The notes: a model not told the origin generated them from the sequence alone. Shown: positions 26,771 through 38,365, counted from the stretch's first letter. The stretch: 64,000 nt of DNA from Candidatus Brocadia sinica JPN1 (GCF_000949635.1 NZ_BAFN01000001.1:2405672-2469671); one strand, 5' to 3'. Made by a program: numbers and translations.

Positions 26771-28081
26771 ATGGCCATTCTAAAACCGTTTCGGGGGTTA
26801 CGGTACAATCAGGATATTATTACGGACATTTCGGCCGTTGTGACGCCTCCGTACGATGTAATCTCGCCTCAGGATCAAGAGCGGTATTATCAGATTCATC
26901 CCAATAATATCATTCGTTTGGATTTAGGAAAGGACTTTCCCGGTGATACGGCAGAGGTCAACAAGTATACCCGCGCTGCTGACTTTCTCGCGAGCTGGAG
27001 GGAAAAGGGCATCCTGAAACAGGAAGACGCCCCGGCGATCTATATTTACGATCAGGAATTTTTGTCTGGCAATAGATGGTTGGTCCGAAGGGGCTTTATT
27101 TCATTAGTGAAGCTGGAGCCCTTTGATAAAGGATACATCTATCCTCATGAGCAAACACTCCCTGGTCCAAAGGCAGACCGCCTGAAACTTGCCCAATCGT
27201 GCAGGGCCAACCTCAGTTCCATATTTGCCCTTTTTCCGGACGAGAATAATGTGATCGATGGGTATTTGTCAACATTAGCACATACAAAACCTGATATGGA
27301 TTTCATAGACGATACGGGGGTGAAAAACAGGCTTTGGGTAATCAAGGAAAAGCAGACCATCGACAGGTTGGTTACCCTCATGAAGGAGAAACCGCTTTTC
27401 ATTGCAGATGGACACCATCGGTATGAAACTGCATTGGTTTATAAAGAACAAATGTACAAAGAAAATGGCAGACCTGGGGATGATTTGCCTTCAAATTATG
27501 TGATGATGGTGTGCGTATCGATGAATAATAACGGGCTGAAGATACTGCCGGCCCATCGGCTCGTACGGAATATAAAGGATTATCGCTTTGGCCGGATTCT
27601 ACAATCAATACAAGAGTCATTTAAGGTCGAACTATTAGGCAAGGGGTGCAGCGTGGAGGATTTTATGTCAAGCCTCAACAACGAGACCAAAGGCCACACT
27701 TTTATCATGTATGTCGGTCAGGACGATACCTGTTATAAATTGCGACTGAGCAATGAAAAACTCCTTGATGCGGTATTCGCCAAAGACCATCCTGAATGGA
27801 GGCATCTGGACGCGGGTATTCTTCACGGCGTGATTATCAACAAAATACTGGGTATAAATTCCACCGATGTGACCTTGAAAGATTATGTGAAATATGTGAA
27901 GGACGAAGCGGAGGCCGTATCGCTCGTGCGCTCTGGTCAGTATCAATTGGCGTTCTTTCTCAAGCCCACGCGCATTGAACAGGTAAGGGAAATTGCCATG
28001 GCGCGCAAGGTCATGCCCCCCAAATCGACGTACTTTTATCCTAAGTTAATCACGGGTATTGTGATAAATAGCTTTAATTAG
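26771..28081 (+). CDS. DUF1015 family protein (HPF/SerC-like annotation)
   Basis: The 436-residue protein matches DUF1015. It has the N-terminal IKPFRGLRYN-like start (ILKPFRGLRYN), VTPPYDVISPQDQERYYQIH, and the central LFIADGHHRYETAL, the family's most conserved motif. Members are widespread in anaerobes and planctomycetes, are sometimes near serine or phosphoglycerate genes, and have no proven activity. No signal peptide is seen. The heptamer tandem repeat lies in its 5' region. Confidence 0.85.
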   Translation: MAILKPFRGLRYNQDIITDISAVVTPPYDVISPQDQERYYQIHPNNIIRLDLGKDFPGDTAEVNKYTRAADFLASWREKGILKQEDAPAIYIYDQEFLSGNRWLVRRGFISLVKLEPFDKGYIYPHEQTLPGPKADRLKLAQSCRANLSSIFALFPDENNVIDGYLSTLAHTKPDMDFIDDTGVKNRLWVIKEKQTIDRLVTLMKEKPLFIADGHHRYETALVYKEQMYKENGRPGDDLPSNYVMMVCVSMNNNGLKILPAHRLVRNIKDYRFGRILQSIQESFKVELLGKGCSVEDFMSSLNNETKGHTFIMYVGQDDTCYKLRLSNEKLLDAVFAKDHPEWRHLDAGILHGVIINKILGINSTDVTLKDYVKYVKDEAEAVSLVRSGQYQLAFFLKPTRIEQVREIAMARKVMPPKSTYFYPKLITGIVINSFN

Positions 28082-28208
28082 ACCTTTATCCAATTTTTAC
28101 CAAATGGCTGTACATAAAATCTTATTTCTACAACATCGCTTTAGCCAATTACTTTTTAGATAATTCCCGCTCAAAAGAATTAAGCAAGGTATCTCCAGAA
28201 CCCGCGCC

Positions 28209-30230
28209 TTACGGCATAATTATTTCAACCAATGCGACGGAATACGGTTGTAAGAACAATGTTTCTTGACATGAACCATTAATTATATTAATTTGCTTCG
28301 TTTGTTTTGAACCTTCTAGAGAGATATTGGGATCGTTGTTTATCTTGTCGATCCACATCGGGACATTAATTGCTTGACCAGAAAAACTTGTATGATTACC
28401 GGAGAAAAAGAGATTATCATAGGTATTGTGGTACACATTATTGCATTCGATAACATCCTGTTCAAATACAGTGCAGTCTGGAGGATAACTTCCTAGACTC
28501 ATAATCTGAGAACAGATTGACTCAATTGAGGGACTAATACAGTCTTTAAAAATAGATCCTCTACTTATTTGAAAACAATTTCGAAGTTGCTCTGCAATTA
28601 TATCTATCTGACTTTGTAGATATCCCTTATATTTTAAGTATGTAACGGCTTCAAACAATGCTTTTTCTTGAGTTTCGCTTTTAGCCTGCATGACCAACTT
28701 ATCTACTATTCCATTATTTCCGCAAGGGGTGTCTGTTTGTATCTCTTCTGTTTTTTTATTATACCCGCAAGAATTTGAATGATTCTTATCTATGAGATAC
28801 GTTATCATGAGTGTGTTTCCTGAGAAAGGAATATTTTTAAGATTCAAGGTTATTTTTCTTGGTTTTTTTCTATATTTTAAAGCGCATGGATAGGTTTTTC
28901 AAGGAAACGCGTTCTTTAGCATTCGTTTGGAAGGAACATAATTAGAGATCAGTATTCTTACTTTACGACTATCTTTCGTTTGAGATGCAATGGCAGCAAG
29001 AAAGCCATCCTTGCTCGTGATATCTGCTTTAAGTCTGTTATTGATCCCGTTTTCTTGTTTGCCTTGCAGGATGGAAAGTGCCTTGAATGCATTATAAACC
29101 GATTTGATAATGCCGTCGTTACTCATAATACCAGGACAGCCCGAAAATAACGGATTATGTTCAAAATCGACGAAATTAAAGAAGGCTTGTTTATTAATGC
29201 CAGTATCAAGTATCTGAAAGATGGCAAAAATGGCATATGCACTGGTTCGTTCTGTAGTATGGTCTTCTAAATCATTGAGACTTGCGTCATAGTTCCACTC
29301 ATCAATAATAAGGGGTGTGTTTTCATCGTACCCATACTGTTTCAGCCATTGTTTAATAGAACTTGCCATTTCTCTGTATTCTGCTTTTGTCCCCCAAAAA
29401 TTATTCCATCCAACATACATATGCCAGGTTATAAAATCGATCGGCAGGTTATTTGTCGCTGCATATTTTATAAACTCCTCGATTACCCCTTTATCCCATA
29501 TAGAAGCGCCAGGGCCTCCTATCTTTACATGAGGGTCTGCTTCAAGAGCACCTTTAACGCTGTATTTATATAGGGTAAAGTATTCTTCCTGACTTCCGAA
29601 CCAGAAATCAGTATTAGAAAAGAGATAGCCCTGGTCTGGCTCATTCCATATTTCATACCATAAATCCAGGCCTAATTTATATTTATAATAACCCACGATT
29701 CCCTTAACATGTTCTGCCCAAGCATCGTAATCAGTCGGAGGTGTTGCGCCCCAATTTGGTCCACAGACATATTTTCCATCTTTATTTTTTACACATCTTT
29801 TACTTAGCCATTTAGGCATACCGTAAATAGTTAGGATAAGATCCACCCCCTGTTTCTTATATGACAATGTTGTATTATTAAAATCATTGAGGCGATCCAT
29901 ATATTTTTCAATATCATTGGACAGATCAGAAACATGATATCTCAGATTCAATCCTGTTCGATAGATACTACCGACGTTTTCGATATCATCTTCGTATTTC
30001 TTTCTGAAATAAAATTTATAAAAATCATCCCCCCATTGAGAAAGCTCTATTCCCACTGCTGCAATACCTGGCATTTGGCCGAGGTTCTGTGAAACATCCA
30101 CAGTTATTTCCGTTGTGTTCGATGCCATTGTTTTTCCTGGAAAGAGAAAGGTCACTCCGACAACTAAAACAACAATTATTAGATATCTTAAAAACAGTTG
30201 TATAAATTCGTTTATAAATACAGTAGCCAT
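28209..30230 (-). pseudogene. GH39-like secreted glycoside hydrolase broken by one in-frame TGA
   Basis: From ATG at 30230 the frame encodes a signal peptide (LRYLIIVVLVVGVTFLF), then a (beta/alpha)8 barrel. The acid/base Glu is in YEIWNEPD (E197) and the nucleophile in LIIDEWNY (E311), as in GH39 xylosidases and iduronidases. A TGA at 28899-28901 interrupts it at codon 444. The same frame goes on for 229 more codons and supplies the C-terminal beta-sandwich (NIPFSGNTLMITYLIDKNHS to LQPYSVALVEI). The whole would be 673 residues. The truncated 443-residue product still holds the complete barrel. Confidence 0.75.
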
Positions 30231-31014
30231 ACTTATATCCTCATTTGTATCCTGGTGATGATCTGAAATTCCTCAACACACGATCTGCCACGCAGAATAC
30301 GAGGATACACTTACAGATGGCATACAGATGCTCCAGTGGTACGGCTACAAATATCGAACACAATGAAAGTTAAAAATTATTTTACAGGTGTATTTTTGTT
30401 GTATTTTGTGCAGGATTTGAGGGAGATGCGATGATTGAGGGGAAAAAAATGCAGATAACTAACACAGGATAGCTACATTCAGAAAGATTTTAGCCACGAA
30501 GAGCGCGAAGAAAAATTTTTGAAGCAAAAATTTGCTAAAAAGGTGTTTATATGCGGTGCTACTATTAGGGGATTCATTTTTTACCGCGTCATCATGCCGC
30601 TTTTGTGGCACCCTGAAACCATGAAAATATTTCAGATATTTCGGTGAGTCCTCCCACCGAAACGTCACGGCATCGCTTAAGAGGAAATTTTCGAACCAGG
30701 GGATGATATGTTACAAAGATATTCACATAGCAGCTAAGAGAAGTCGGAAAGAATTATTATGGTAAATAGTTACCAAAGGCATGAAGAAAGGAATATTTCT
30801 CTTCCAGAGTGTCTTTTTCGAAACGAAGTTTCAAGGACAATTACGTTTCCAATAGAGTTTTGAAACGAGCCGGGAAGTAGCCGCAGACTTTTTGCGCGTA
30901 ACTCGCAACGGATGTTGAATGGAGATTGCACGGTGAGTAAGGTGGATCAAGGTACCATCTCTGGCACCGACCCGCCTGCATCGTTTTGACGTGGTGGATT
31001 CGCTACCGCTCAAT
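30231..31014. other. Intergenic region with hairpin repeat and decayed repeats
   Basis: About 780 bases without a gene. It holds the hairpin at 30639-30662. Near 30935-31020 is a degenerate relative of the GGTGGATTAAGCGAA repeat (GGTGGATCAAGG, then GTGGATTCGCTACCGC). A CACGAAGAGCGCGAAGA stretch near 30495 is a common low-information repeat. Confidence 0.45.
30639..30662. repeat. Hairpin repeat, copy 2 (TTTCGGTGAG family)
   Basis: TTTCGGTGAG, loop TCCT, then CCCACCGAAA. Stem and loop are almost the same as at 9194-9219, with different flanks. Confidence 0.6.
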
Positions 31015-34000
31015 CTACCCCGACTGTCTCTTTTGTAGATCCGCATAAATTTCTTCTGTCCTGGATGACGGCTTCACTCCCAGCGCCGATAGCAGAACAG
31101 AGCGGCAGCGGCGGTATAACTTGACGGCCTCTGCCTCCTGGCCAAGCCGCTGATAACACACCATGAGGTGCTGGTAAAACTCCTCGGCAAGGTTATCCAC
31201 CGCAAGCCCCTTCCTTGAGTACTTCCAGCGCTTTCCCATAGTTCCCCGCTTCTTCCCAGTACCTGCCCAGACCAATAACGAGACGGTGAAATTTGCTCCG
31301 CAAAACTTCACGATACGTTACGGCCCATGAATACGCAGCATCTGTTTGCAAAAAGTGTCCCTTGTATATACCCATCGCCTTTTCTGCCAGAGAAGTGTAA
31401 GATGAATTAATTCTGCCCTGAGCTTGTCGAATGGACGAAGCAAACCCATCTTCATGAAAATCCACCTTATCTGAGGGGAAACGACCCCCTGAATCCCCCT
31501 TTGTTAAGGGGGGCCATGGCTTAAGCCCCGTTGAATGATTCAGGGATCGTTGGGTGCGCTCCGCTTCATCCAACCTATGGGATTTCCAAAGAGTATCCAC
31601 CTCTTCCACTATCCGTTCAAATGCCCACGCATCCACCCACCAATAGCGAGGATCCAGGCTTAACCGCCCCTCCTGGCACTGAATCGCCAGGACATTACCT
31701 ACCATCTGGCGCAGGCGGTGCAGGGTGGTTTCAAACGATATATGCGCCACATCGCCCTCCGCCTCAGGCCAGAGGATATCGTTCAATTGTTCTTCCCTCA
31801 CGTCCTTCCCGCCCAGGGCTATGAGTGCCTTCAGCATTTCTAAAGGCCTTTTCTGGACCTTTCCTGATGATATTAAAGGCTTTTCATCCTTCTGCAGACT
31901 GAATTGCCCGAGGGTAAATACTCTCAACGGCCAGGGCCAGTCATCAATCTCAAGCGGAGGAACATCAGGAACAAGATTGCGTTTGCGGATAAGGTTCCGT
32001 ACGTAGGCAACTTCGATTCCTGCTTCTAATGCCTTTACACACAGCCGGGGCATGATGTCAAAACGCCAAAGAAAACAACTGATAAAGTTCTGTTCACGTC
32101 CCAGCGTCATGGCCTTGCGAAGTATCTCCAGTCCGTATCCACCGTACACCTTAGCAAAAGGGGATCGAAAAAGTTGTGACTCTCCATCAGATTCTTTGCA
32201 TTCATCATGTGTGGGAGAAAAGGGCAAATGTTTGTTTGTCTCTGCATTGTGCAATTCATCTACCCCCTTAATTCCCAACTCCAGGGCAAAGTACGCCTCC
32301 GTCAAAAGACACATATACTCAATATGTTTGCTCTTCATCCAATTGCCGATTTGCCGGGCGAGTGCAAGCTGCATTACTGCCTCAGGGTATTTTCCCATAG
32401 CAGCGTAAATCTGGGACATGGTAATCTTTCCAATGGCCATTGGGAAAGGGGCGTTTATTTCAGAATGCATCCGCACTTCCATTTGTACATGTTCTGAGGC
32501 AGATATTAAATTTCCCATAATGAGATCTTTTACTGCAATAATATGGTGATAGAAACATATGTCAATTTTACGCGCTGTAGGCAGGTTCGGTTCTATTTGT
32601 TCTAATAACCTAATGGCGGTTTTAATATCACCATCATTTAAAGCAGCACATGCCCCGCTTGATAATAGATGGAGGTTCCAAACATGTACACCTGTTCTAT
32701 AGGTATACTCTATTACCTCAGAAATATGTTGAAGACATAAGCCAGTGGAACCTGTATTCCATTCATAAAATATCATAGCCGCTTTCCCCAAAAGACGGAT
32801 TAATGGGGGGGCTGTTTGTAAATGTACCTGTTTACAAAGAATATCTACTAAAATGCCTGCATTGGTAAAATCACCTATCCACACGTAATAAACTGTCAGA
32901 TAAAATCCGCACTGTAAACGCAAATTCATGTTACTACACTTTTGCAAGAGAGAAAATACCCGTTTCGCCCATATTTTGATCTCAGGGTGATCTGGCTGCC
33001 TCAGCATCATAGAAATGAACCGGCAGAAAATGACACGTGATTCCACCTCAGAAGAAGGAAATACAGAATTCTTCTGAATGAGGTCTTCAAATACCCGAAT
33101 GTATGCATCAAGGGAAGAAAAATTTTCAAATTCATGAAAAAAGGTATCTACTGCATATGTCCAGGCCAACCACGCTCCGGTAACGTCACCCTGCACATGA
33201 AAATGCTTAAATGCCTTATCAAAATACGTGCGGCCCGCTGCGGGATTGTTATACAAAAAGCGGCACACGCCAAACCAAAAGAGAAGCCAGGGGGTAACCT
33301 CTCTTATATCTTCCGGCACACTGGAAATCCATTCTTCCAGGGTCTTGCTTCTGCCCTGTAATATTAGGGATTCAGCATGTTTGAGAATTAATTGCATAAG
33401 GCCATCCCACTCCTTTGCTTTGCAGAAGAGGCTGGCGGCATCTTCTATCTGCCCGGATTCTTCCAGTATTATGGCAGCACTTATTTTTACGTTATTGAGT
33501 TCCTCTGTGTCAAACGTATCTGAGGCCTTCGTTACAAGATATTCCCGAAAGAGTGAGTGGTATTGGTAAGCAACCTCTGGCTGAGGGTGCGCTACAGTGA
33601 AATAATTCTCACGGATTAACCGAGACAGGATATGCCCTGAGGTATGAATACCGGTTAGTTTTTCCGCCATCTGCACCGTTATCATTGGTAAAAACGCCGT
33701 CTTGAGGAGAAATATACGGGTCTCTTCACCGGCCTTCTCAAATATCTCATTTGCAAAATAGTCAAAGACCCTCCCGTGTGTCAGTTCGGCCGGAAGTGCA
33801 CCATCGAAATATCCTGATTTTGCATGTTCCATCATAAGCACCAGACCAGCTACCCATCCTTCCATCCGGGCATATAACAGGTCCACCTTTTCATTTGTCA
33901 GCTTTTTCGGCATCTTCATCCGAGTGATCTCTTTGAATTCATCAAGGGTGCACCTGATTTCATCCCATCCGATAATATTACACCGGTTGTTTGCACACAG

Positions 34001-34519
34001 ACGGGCGAAGTGATGCGGTGGGTCAGCCCTGCTTATTACCACAACGTGGATACCATCAGGGATGATGTCGAGCCCCTGCACAATCATGTCATGAAAACTT
34101 GCATCAGCGGGTACATCCTGGTAATTGTCAAAGATAATGAAAAAGGGTTGTGGCAGCCTGCCATACAATGTCTCGAAATACCTTCTGATAAAGGTTGAGA
34201 TATTGGGAAGATATTCAGAGGTTAGCAAGGGCAGAGGACGCTTTCTGGGAACCGCCTTTTTTGCTGCCATGCCCATGTAGTAAAAAAATGTGGCTATATC
34301 AGCATCACTCGCATCTGCCTGATACCAGAGAAAGGGAAGCTTATGGGTGTCGAGATAACTTGCTATGAATGTGGTCTTTCCTGAGCCTGCAGGCGCCGAT
34401 ATCCATGTGACGGGATAATCCAACCCGGCATCCATCAAACGAAATAACCTCTTTCGGGGATAAATGCCAGTTATCCTCGGACGACTAATCTTGGATATAG
34501 AGGTACTTTCTCTTGTCAT
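31015..34519 (-). CDS. STAND ATPase / BTAD transcriptional regulator, frameshifted near its end
   Basis: The N-terminal NTPase has Walker A APAGSGKTT at residues 42-50, and the arrangement FIIFDNYQD is the Walker B region, as in MalT-type STAND ATPases. A long helical TPR-like region follows. From about residue 880 comes an OmpR-like winged helix (LRVFTLGQFSLQ), then a bacterial transcriptional activator (BTAD) domain. A run of four Cs at 31207-31210 (GGGG in the gene) puts the last 65 codons out of frame: the 0-frame stops at 31193, and the other frame completes the BTAD with AVKLYRRCRSVLLSALGVKP. Restored length is about 1167 residues. The effector is unknown. Confidence 0.82.
31413..31576 (-). 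repeat. Three dispersed repeats inside the BTAD reading frame
   Basis: Within the linker between winged helix and BTAD are, on the plus strand, CCCTGAGCTTGTCGAATGG (31413-31433), CCCCCTTTGTTAAGGGGGG (part of 31484-31513) and TTGGGTGCGCTCCGCTTCAT (part of 31548-31576). Each resembles a known class of intergenic repeat. They are read in frame as SSIRQAQGR, PPLTKGDSGG and LDEAERTQR. Confidence 0.6.
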
Positions 34520-34738
34520 GGCAATACCCTAAGTTAGGCTGCCTTTGGCAACAACATTTGGGGGATATCAGAATATCAGGGTCAGACCTTGAAAATAGAA
34601 TATAAAATCTGGCTAGTCTCTTTTTAAAGTCTTCTTTGTTTTTTCAATTGTTCACTTATCCGCAGGGCAGCTTTTGTTACCACATTTAATTATAGACCTT
34701 GTTTCTTAAAATGTAGTGGTTGGGGTAAGCCAACAATG
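34520..34738. other. Spacer with GGTCAGACC-type scar
   Basis: It contains CAGGGTCAGACCTTGAAAAT near 34578, related in complement to the scar at 26190-26215. It should also hold the promoter of the BTAD regulator. Confidence 0.35.
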
Positions 34739-34954
34739 TTATGCATACATTAAACGGCCCTTAGGGACTGGTATTTGAATACCATCTTCTTTTGCCGTTT
34801 TTAACCAAAACTCTACTGCTCTTTCTGCATTTTCAAGTGCCTCTTTTTTTGACTTACCATGCGCTATGCACCCTGGTAGTTCTGGTACTTCAACAACATA
34901 AATATTGTCTGTTTTATCCCAATAAATAATCATTTCATATTGTGATTCACTCAT
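34739..34954 (-). CDS. HicB-family antitoxin-like protein
   Basis: The 71-residue protein has the HicB partial RNase H-like fold: MIIYWDKTDNIYVVEVPELP then GCIAHGKSKKEALENAERAV and a Pro-rich end. It lacks the C-terminal DNA-binding region of long HicBs. A HicA toxin gene (about 60 residues with a double-stranded RNA-binding fold) is not visible on either side, so it is an orphan or works with a distant toxin. Confidence 0.8.
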   Translation of the reverse strand: MSESQYEMIIYWDKTDNIYVVEVPELPGCIAHGKSKKEALENAERAVEFWLKTAKEDGIQIPVPKGRLMYA

Positions 34955-35085
34955 TGTTTTTCCCTATATTAAATTTATAAGTTGTTAATATTTTCCTTAT
35001 TTGCCCTGATAAAATTCGTCTTAATAATTTCTCCCCTTTGCCCATTAAAATAGTTAAGATATCCAGAATCGCTTACGCCTGCCTG

Positions 35086-35101
35086 TGCGTGTCCGCACGC
35101 A
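35086..35101. repeat. Short palindrome TGCGTG-TCCG-CACGCA
   Basis: It lies in the spacer between hicB-like and vapC, within GCCTGCCTGTGCGTGTCCGC, a sequence of the REP-like class. Confidence 0.5.
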
Positions 35102-35173
35102 GACCTACAGAGAAGATTGCCTTTTACCGCAAGTTTGCCTCAAGATTTAATATCTATCCTTTGTTAAATAAAA

Positions 35174-35593
35174 CTATAAAATAGCTACCTCGATTCCCTC
35201 TATATCCCTGAAATGTTTTTTATCAAAGGTATATATTGTCTTAATACCTCTTTCCTTAGCAAACTCTATAATCCATGCATCAATAAAATCTATGTTCCTA
35301 TTTTTGTAAAGTCTTAAGGCGGAAATTACGGTTAATTTATCTGTAACATCAAGTCCCGTTGTATTCACTATAGCCTCAACAAGTTCAAGGATTGTATCTG
35401 CTTTCATTTGATAAAAACTCTCTAAAACCCACACAAGTTCTGCAATTACAACAGATGGGACAACAATCCTTACCTCGCCCTTCATAGCTTTGTCTAAAAG
35501 GTTATCAACGGCTTCCGCTTTTTTCTGATCGTCATTGATGAGATACCGAACAAGTAAATTGGTATCTATAACAACCTTCTCAGTTCTTTCCAC
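35174..35593 (-). CDS. VapC-type PIN-domain toxin
   Basis: The 139-residue PIN domain has the four acidic positions expected of VapC ribonucleases: D in VVIDTNLLVRYL, E in VIAELVWVLE, D in RNIDFIDAWI, and D in IYTFDKKHF. I chose the GTG at 35593, because GAGGG lies nine bases upstream and the overlap with vapB is then 14 bases. The ATG at 35617 has no ribosome site. Toxin and antitoxin are coupled in the standard antitoxin-first order. Confidence 0.88.
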   Translation of the reverse strand: MERTEKVVIDTNLLVRYLINDDQKKAEAVDNLLDKAMKGEVRIVVPSVVIAELVWVLESFYQMKADTILELVEAIVNTTGLDVTDKLTVISALRLYKNRNIDFIDAWIIEFAKERGIKTIYTFDKKHFRDIEGIEVAIL

Positions 35594-35837
35594 CTTGAAT
35601 AACCCTCTTTCCCACATACTTTTTGACTTTTTTCCTTACCTCGTCAAAGTTTTCTCCCGTATTTATATTTTTTAATAAACCTTTAAAGTCACGAAGGGTT
35701 CTGGCTGGTTTGATTACAATTTTATCGTCTTCCTTTTCAAAGACGATAACATTTCCTTCCTGTACATTTAAAAGTTTCCTCACTTCTTTTGGTAAAGTAA
35801 TTTGACCTTTCGAGGTAATCTTTGCTGTCAGTATCAT
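35580..35837 (-). CDS. AbrB/MazE-type (VapB) antitoxin
   Basis: The 85-residue protein has an N-terminal AbrB swapped-hairpin domain, LTAKITSKGQITLPKEVRKL, followed by VIVFEKEDDKIVIKPA. Its C-terminal tail (DEVRKKVKKYV) should wrap the VapC toxin. It overlaps the toxin start and should autoregulate the operon from a promoter just upstream. Confidence 0.88.
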   Translation of the reverse strand: MILTAKITSKGQITLPKEVRKLLNVQEGNVIVFEKEDDKIVIKPARTLRDFKGLLKNINTGENFDEVRKKVKKYVGKRVIQGGKN

Positions 35838-36111
35838 AATATGATTCTCCTTACTAAAACATTTATTCTTACAAATATTGTAGAGCTTACAATTTTATTA
35901 GTCAAGGAATTTCAGGGAATATCTTGTTATTATTAATTTTATTTTCATAAAAGTTTTGATATTATCAATATTTAAAGCATATTATATTTAGTAATAGCTC
36001 ACAACAGTGGACACGAAGAACACCAGGTACTACAGGGTAAGGGGGAATCTTGCATAATTTATCTGTTTATCCTCTGGTATCTTAGCGGTATCAAAATGGA
36101 TATGCTATCCA

Positions 36112-38365
36112 ATGAATGACAAAGAAAGGCGCAACGCCATAATATCAGCCATTTCACATAAAGAATCCCGTCTCGCCAAACTTGACAAAGAACGGCACAA
36201 GATACTAGCCGAATTAAAGTCCCTTAATGCCGAACTCTTAATACTTACCAACCATTCCCCTGATATCACAAGCAACGCAACCAATTCTCCACACAAAAAT
36301 ATCAAGCCCTGAGGAAAAGATTGCCTTATTTAGAAGCCTCTTTCGAGGTCGTGTTGACGTCTATCCCCGTTTGTGGATAAGTAGAAAGACTGGCAAGAAA
36401 GGGTTTAGCCCGGTCTGTAACAACGAGTGGGTCGATGGGATATGCGAAAAACCAAAGATAAAATGTAATGAGTGCTCACACCGGTCTTTTGCTCATGTAA
36501 CAGATAGCGTCATCAGGGAACATCTTGAAGGCAAGCATACCATCGGCGTCTACCTGTTACTAAACGATGAGACCTGCTGGTTTCTTGCTATAGACTTTGA
36601 TAAGGAGTCTTGGGCTAATGATGTCAATGCCTTTATGGAGACATGCAAAAGCCTAAAGATTCCTGCAGCTTTAAAAAGGTCGCGTTCTGGTAAAGGCGCT
36701 CATGTTTGGATATTTTTTTCTGCCCCTATATTGGCTTTAAAGGCAAGAAAATTTGGCAGTTATCTCCTGACAGAAACCATGTCGCGTCATCACCAACTGG
36801 GAATGGATTCTTACGATCGCCTCTTTCCTAACCAGGATACTTTGCCAAAGGGAGGTTTTGGCAACCTGATAGCCCTTCCTCTTCAAAAGGAGGTTTGCAA
36901 AAAAGGCAACACCCTTTTCTTCGGCCAACATTTTCAACCATACGAAGACCAGTGGGCTTTTCTTTCCAGCATTTCAAGAATGCAACCACCAGAGGTAGAT
37001 GTAATCGTTAATGAAGCCGAACGGAGTGGGCAAGTTATCGGTGTGGGCATTAGTTCAACTGGTGAAGACGAAGAACCATGGACAAAAACACTATACCGAA
37101 AACAGTCAGAAAAAACCATTAACTGCCCGTTACCGGAAAGAAACAAGGTTGTCATGTCTAATTTGATATACGTTGAAAAGGAAGGGCTTCCATCACAGTT
37201 ACTGAACCAGATAAAACGAATCGCAGCTTTTCAGAACGCAGAAGTAGATTTGTCTTTTCACGGACAACTAACCCCATTGCAGCAAGAGGCATCCAATATC
37301 CTTATGTACTATGAAATTGGAGTCTTTGTCGCCCCACCGGGAATTGGTAAAACCACGGTCGGAATCTATCTGATCTCAGGAAGAAGAAGGAATACCCTTG
37401 TACTTGTACACCGCAGACAACTCATTGAGCAGTGGCGCGCCCAATTAGCAAGTCTTCTTGATATTGACTTAAGAGAGATAGGCATGATTGGCAGTGGAAG
37501 GGATAGACAAACTGGTTTCATCGATGTTGCCATGTTTCAGAGCCTAATTCAAAAAGGCGAGGTAAAGAATATCGTCTCACACTATGGTCATATTATTGTG
37601 GATGAATGCCATCATGTATCAGCATTTACATTTGAGCAGGTTTTACGGAAAGCCAGAGCACGATTTATCCTTGGACTCACAGCAACTCCCTATCGCAGAG
37701 ACGGCCACCAGCCTATAATCCTCATGCAGTGCGGACCCATAAGGTATAAAGTAAGTCACACAGAGGAATCTGCCAAACATCCTTTCCAACGGAGGCTTAT
37801 TTGTCAGCATACCAATTTTACAATGCCTTCACTTGAAGCTGATCTGGATATTCACAATATCTATGCATGGCTCATTGCAGATGAAGAACGCAATCAGATG
37901 ATTTTGAATGACGTGCTTCACGTACTTGAAGAAGGCCGCTCTCCGATTCTGCTTACCGAAAGAAGAGCGCATCTGGAACTCCTTGTCGAGAAGTTGCGCC
38001 CTTTTGTGAAAAACATTATTGTCCTGAAGGGTGGCATGCGGATTAAGAAACGTAATACAATTATGGAAAATCTTGCTTCAATCCCCGATGGAGAAACGCG
38101 TCTCCTCCTTGCCACTGGCAGATATGCAGGCGAAGGATTTGATGACGCCCGTCTTGACACCCTTTTTCTCGCCATGCCGGTTTCCTGGAAAGGAACCCTT
38201 GTCCAATATGCAGGCCGCATTCATCGTTTATATGATGGAAAGAAGGAAGTGAGAATTTACGACTACATAGACAGCAATGTGCCCATGCTATTGAACATGT
38301 TTAAGAAAAGGCTCAAAGGTTACCGGGCTTTAGGATATGAGATAGGCGGAGAAGGGATGGGCTAA
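36112..38365 (+). CDS. Archaeo-eukaryotic-type primase fused to SF2 helicase (TOTE-type), one-base frameshift
   Basis: ATG at 36112 opens a coiled-coil N-terminus (KESRLAKLDKERHKILAELK). The frame shifts at A5 (36295-36299): removing one A joins it to SPEEKIALFRSLFRGRVDVY and the rest, 750 residues in all. A four-Cys cluster (PVCNNEW, ICEKPK, CNEC) is followed by primase motifs FLAIDFDKESW and SGKGAHVWIFF. The helicase has Walker A APPGIGKTT, a DEAH-type box DECHH, TATPYRRD and motif VI QYAGRIHR. Primases of this kind are catalogued as TOTE conflict-system components. No dedicated nuclease partner adjoins; VapBC and HicB are upstream. Confidence 0.8.

Noticed and set aside
31193..31311. Programmed frameshifting in the BTAD regulator
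   Set aside because: There is no slippery heptamer of the A-AAA-AAG type and no clear downstream stimulator; assembly error or mutation is more likely.
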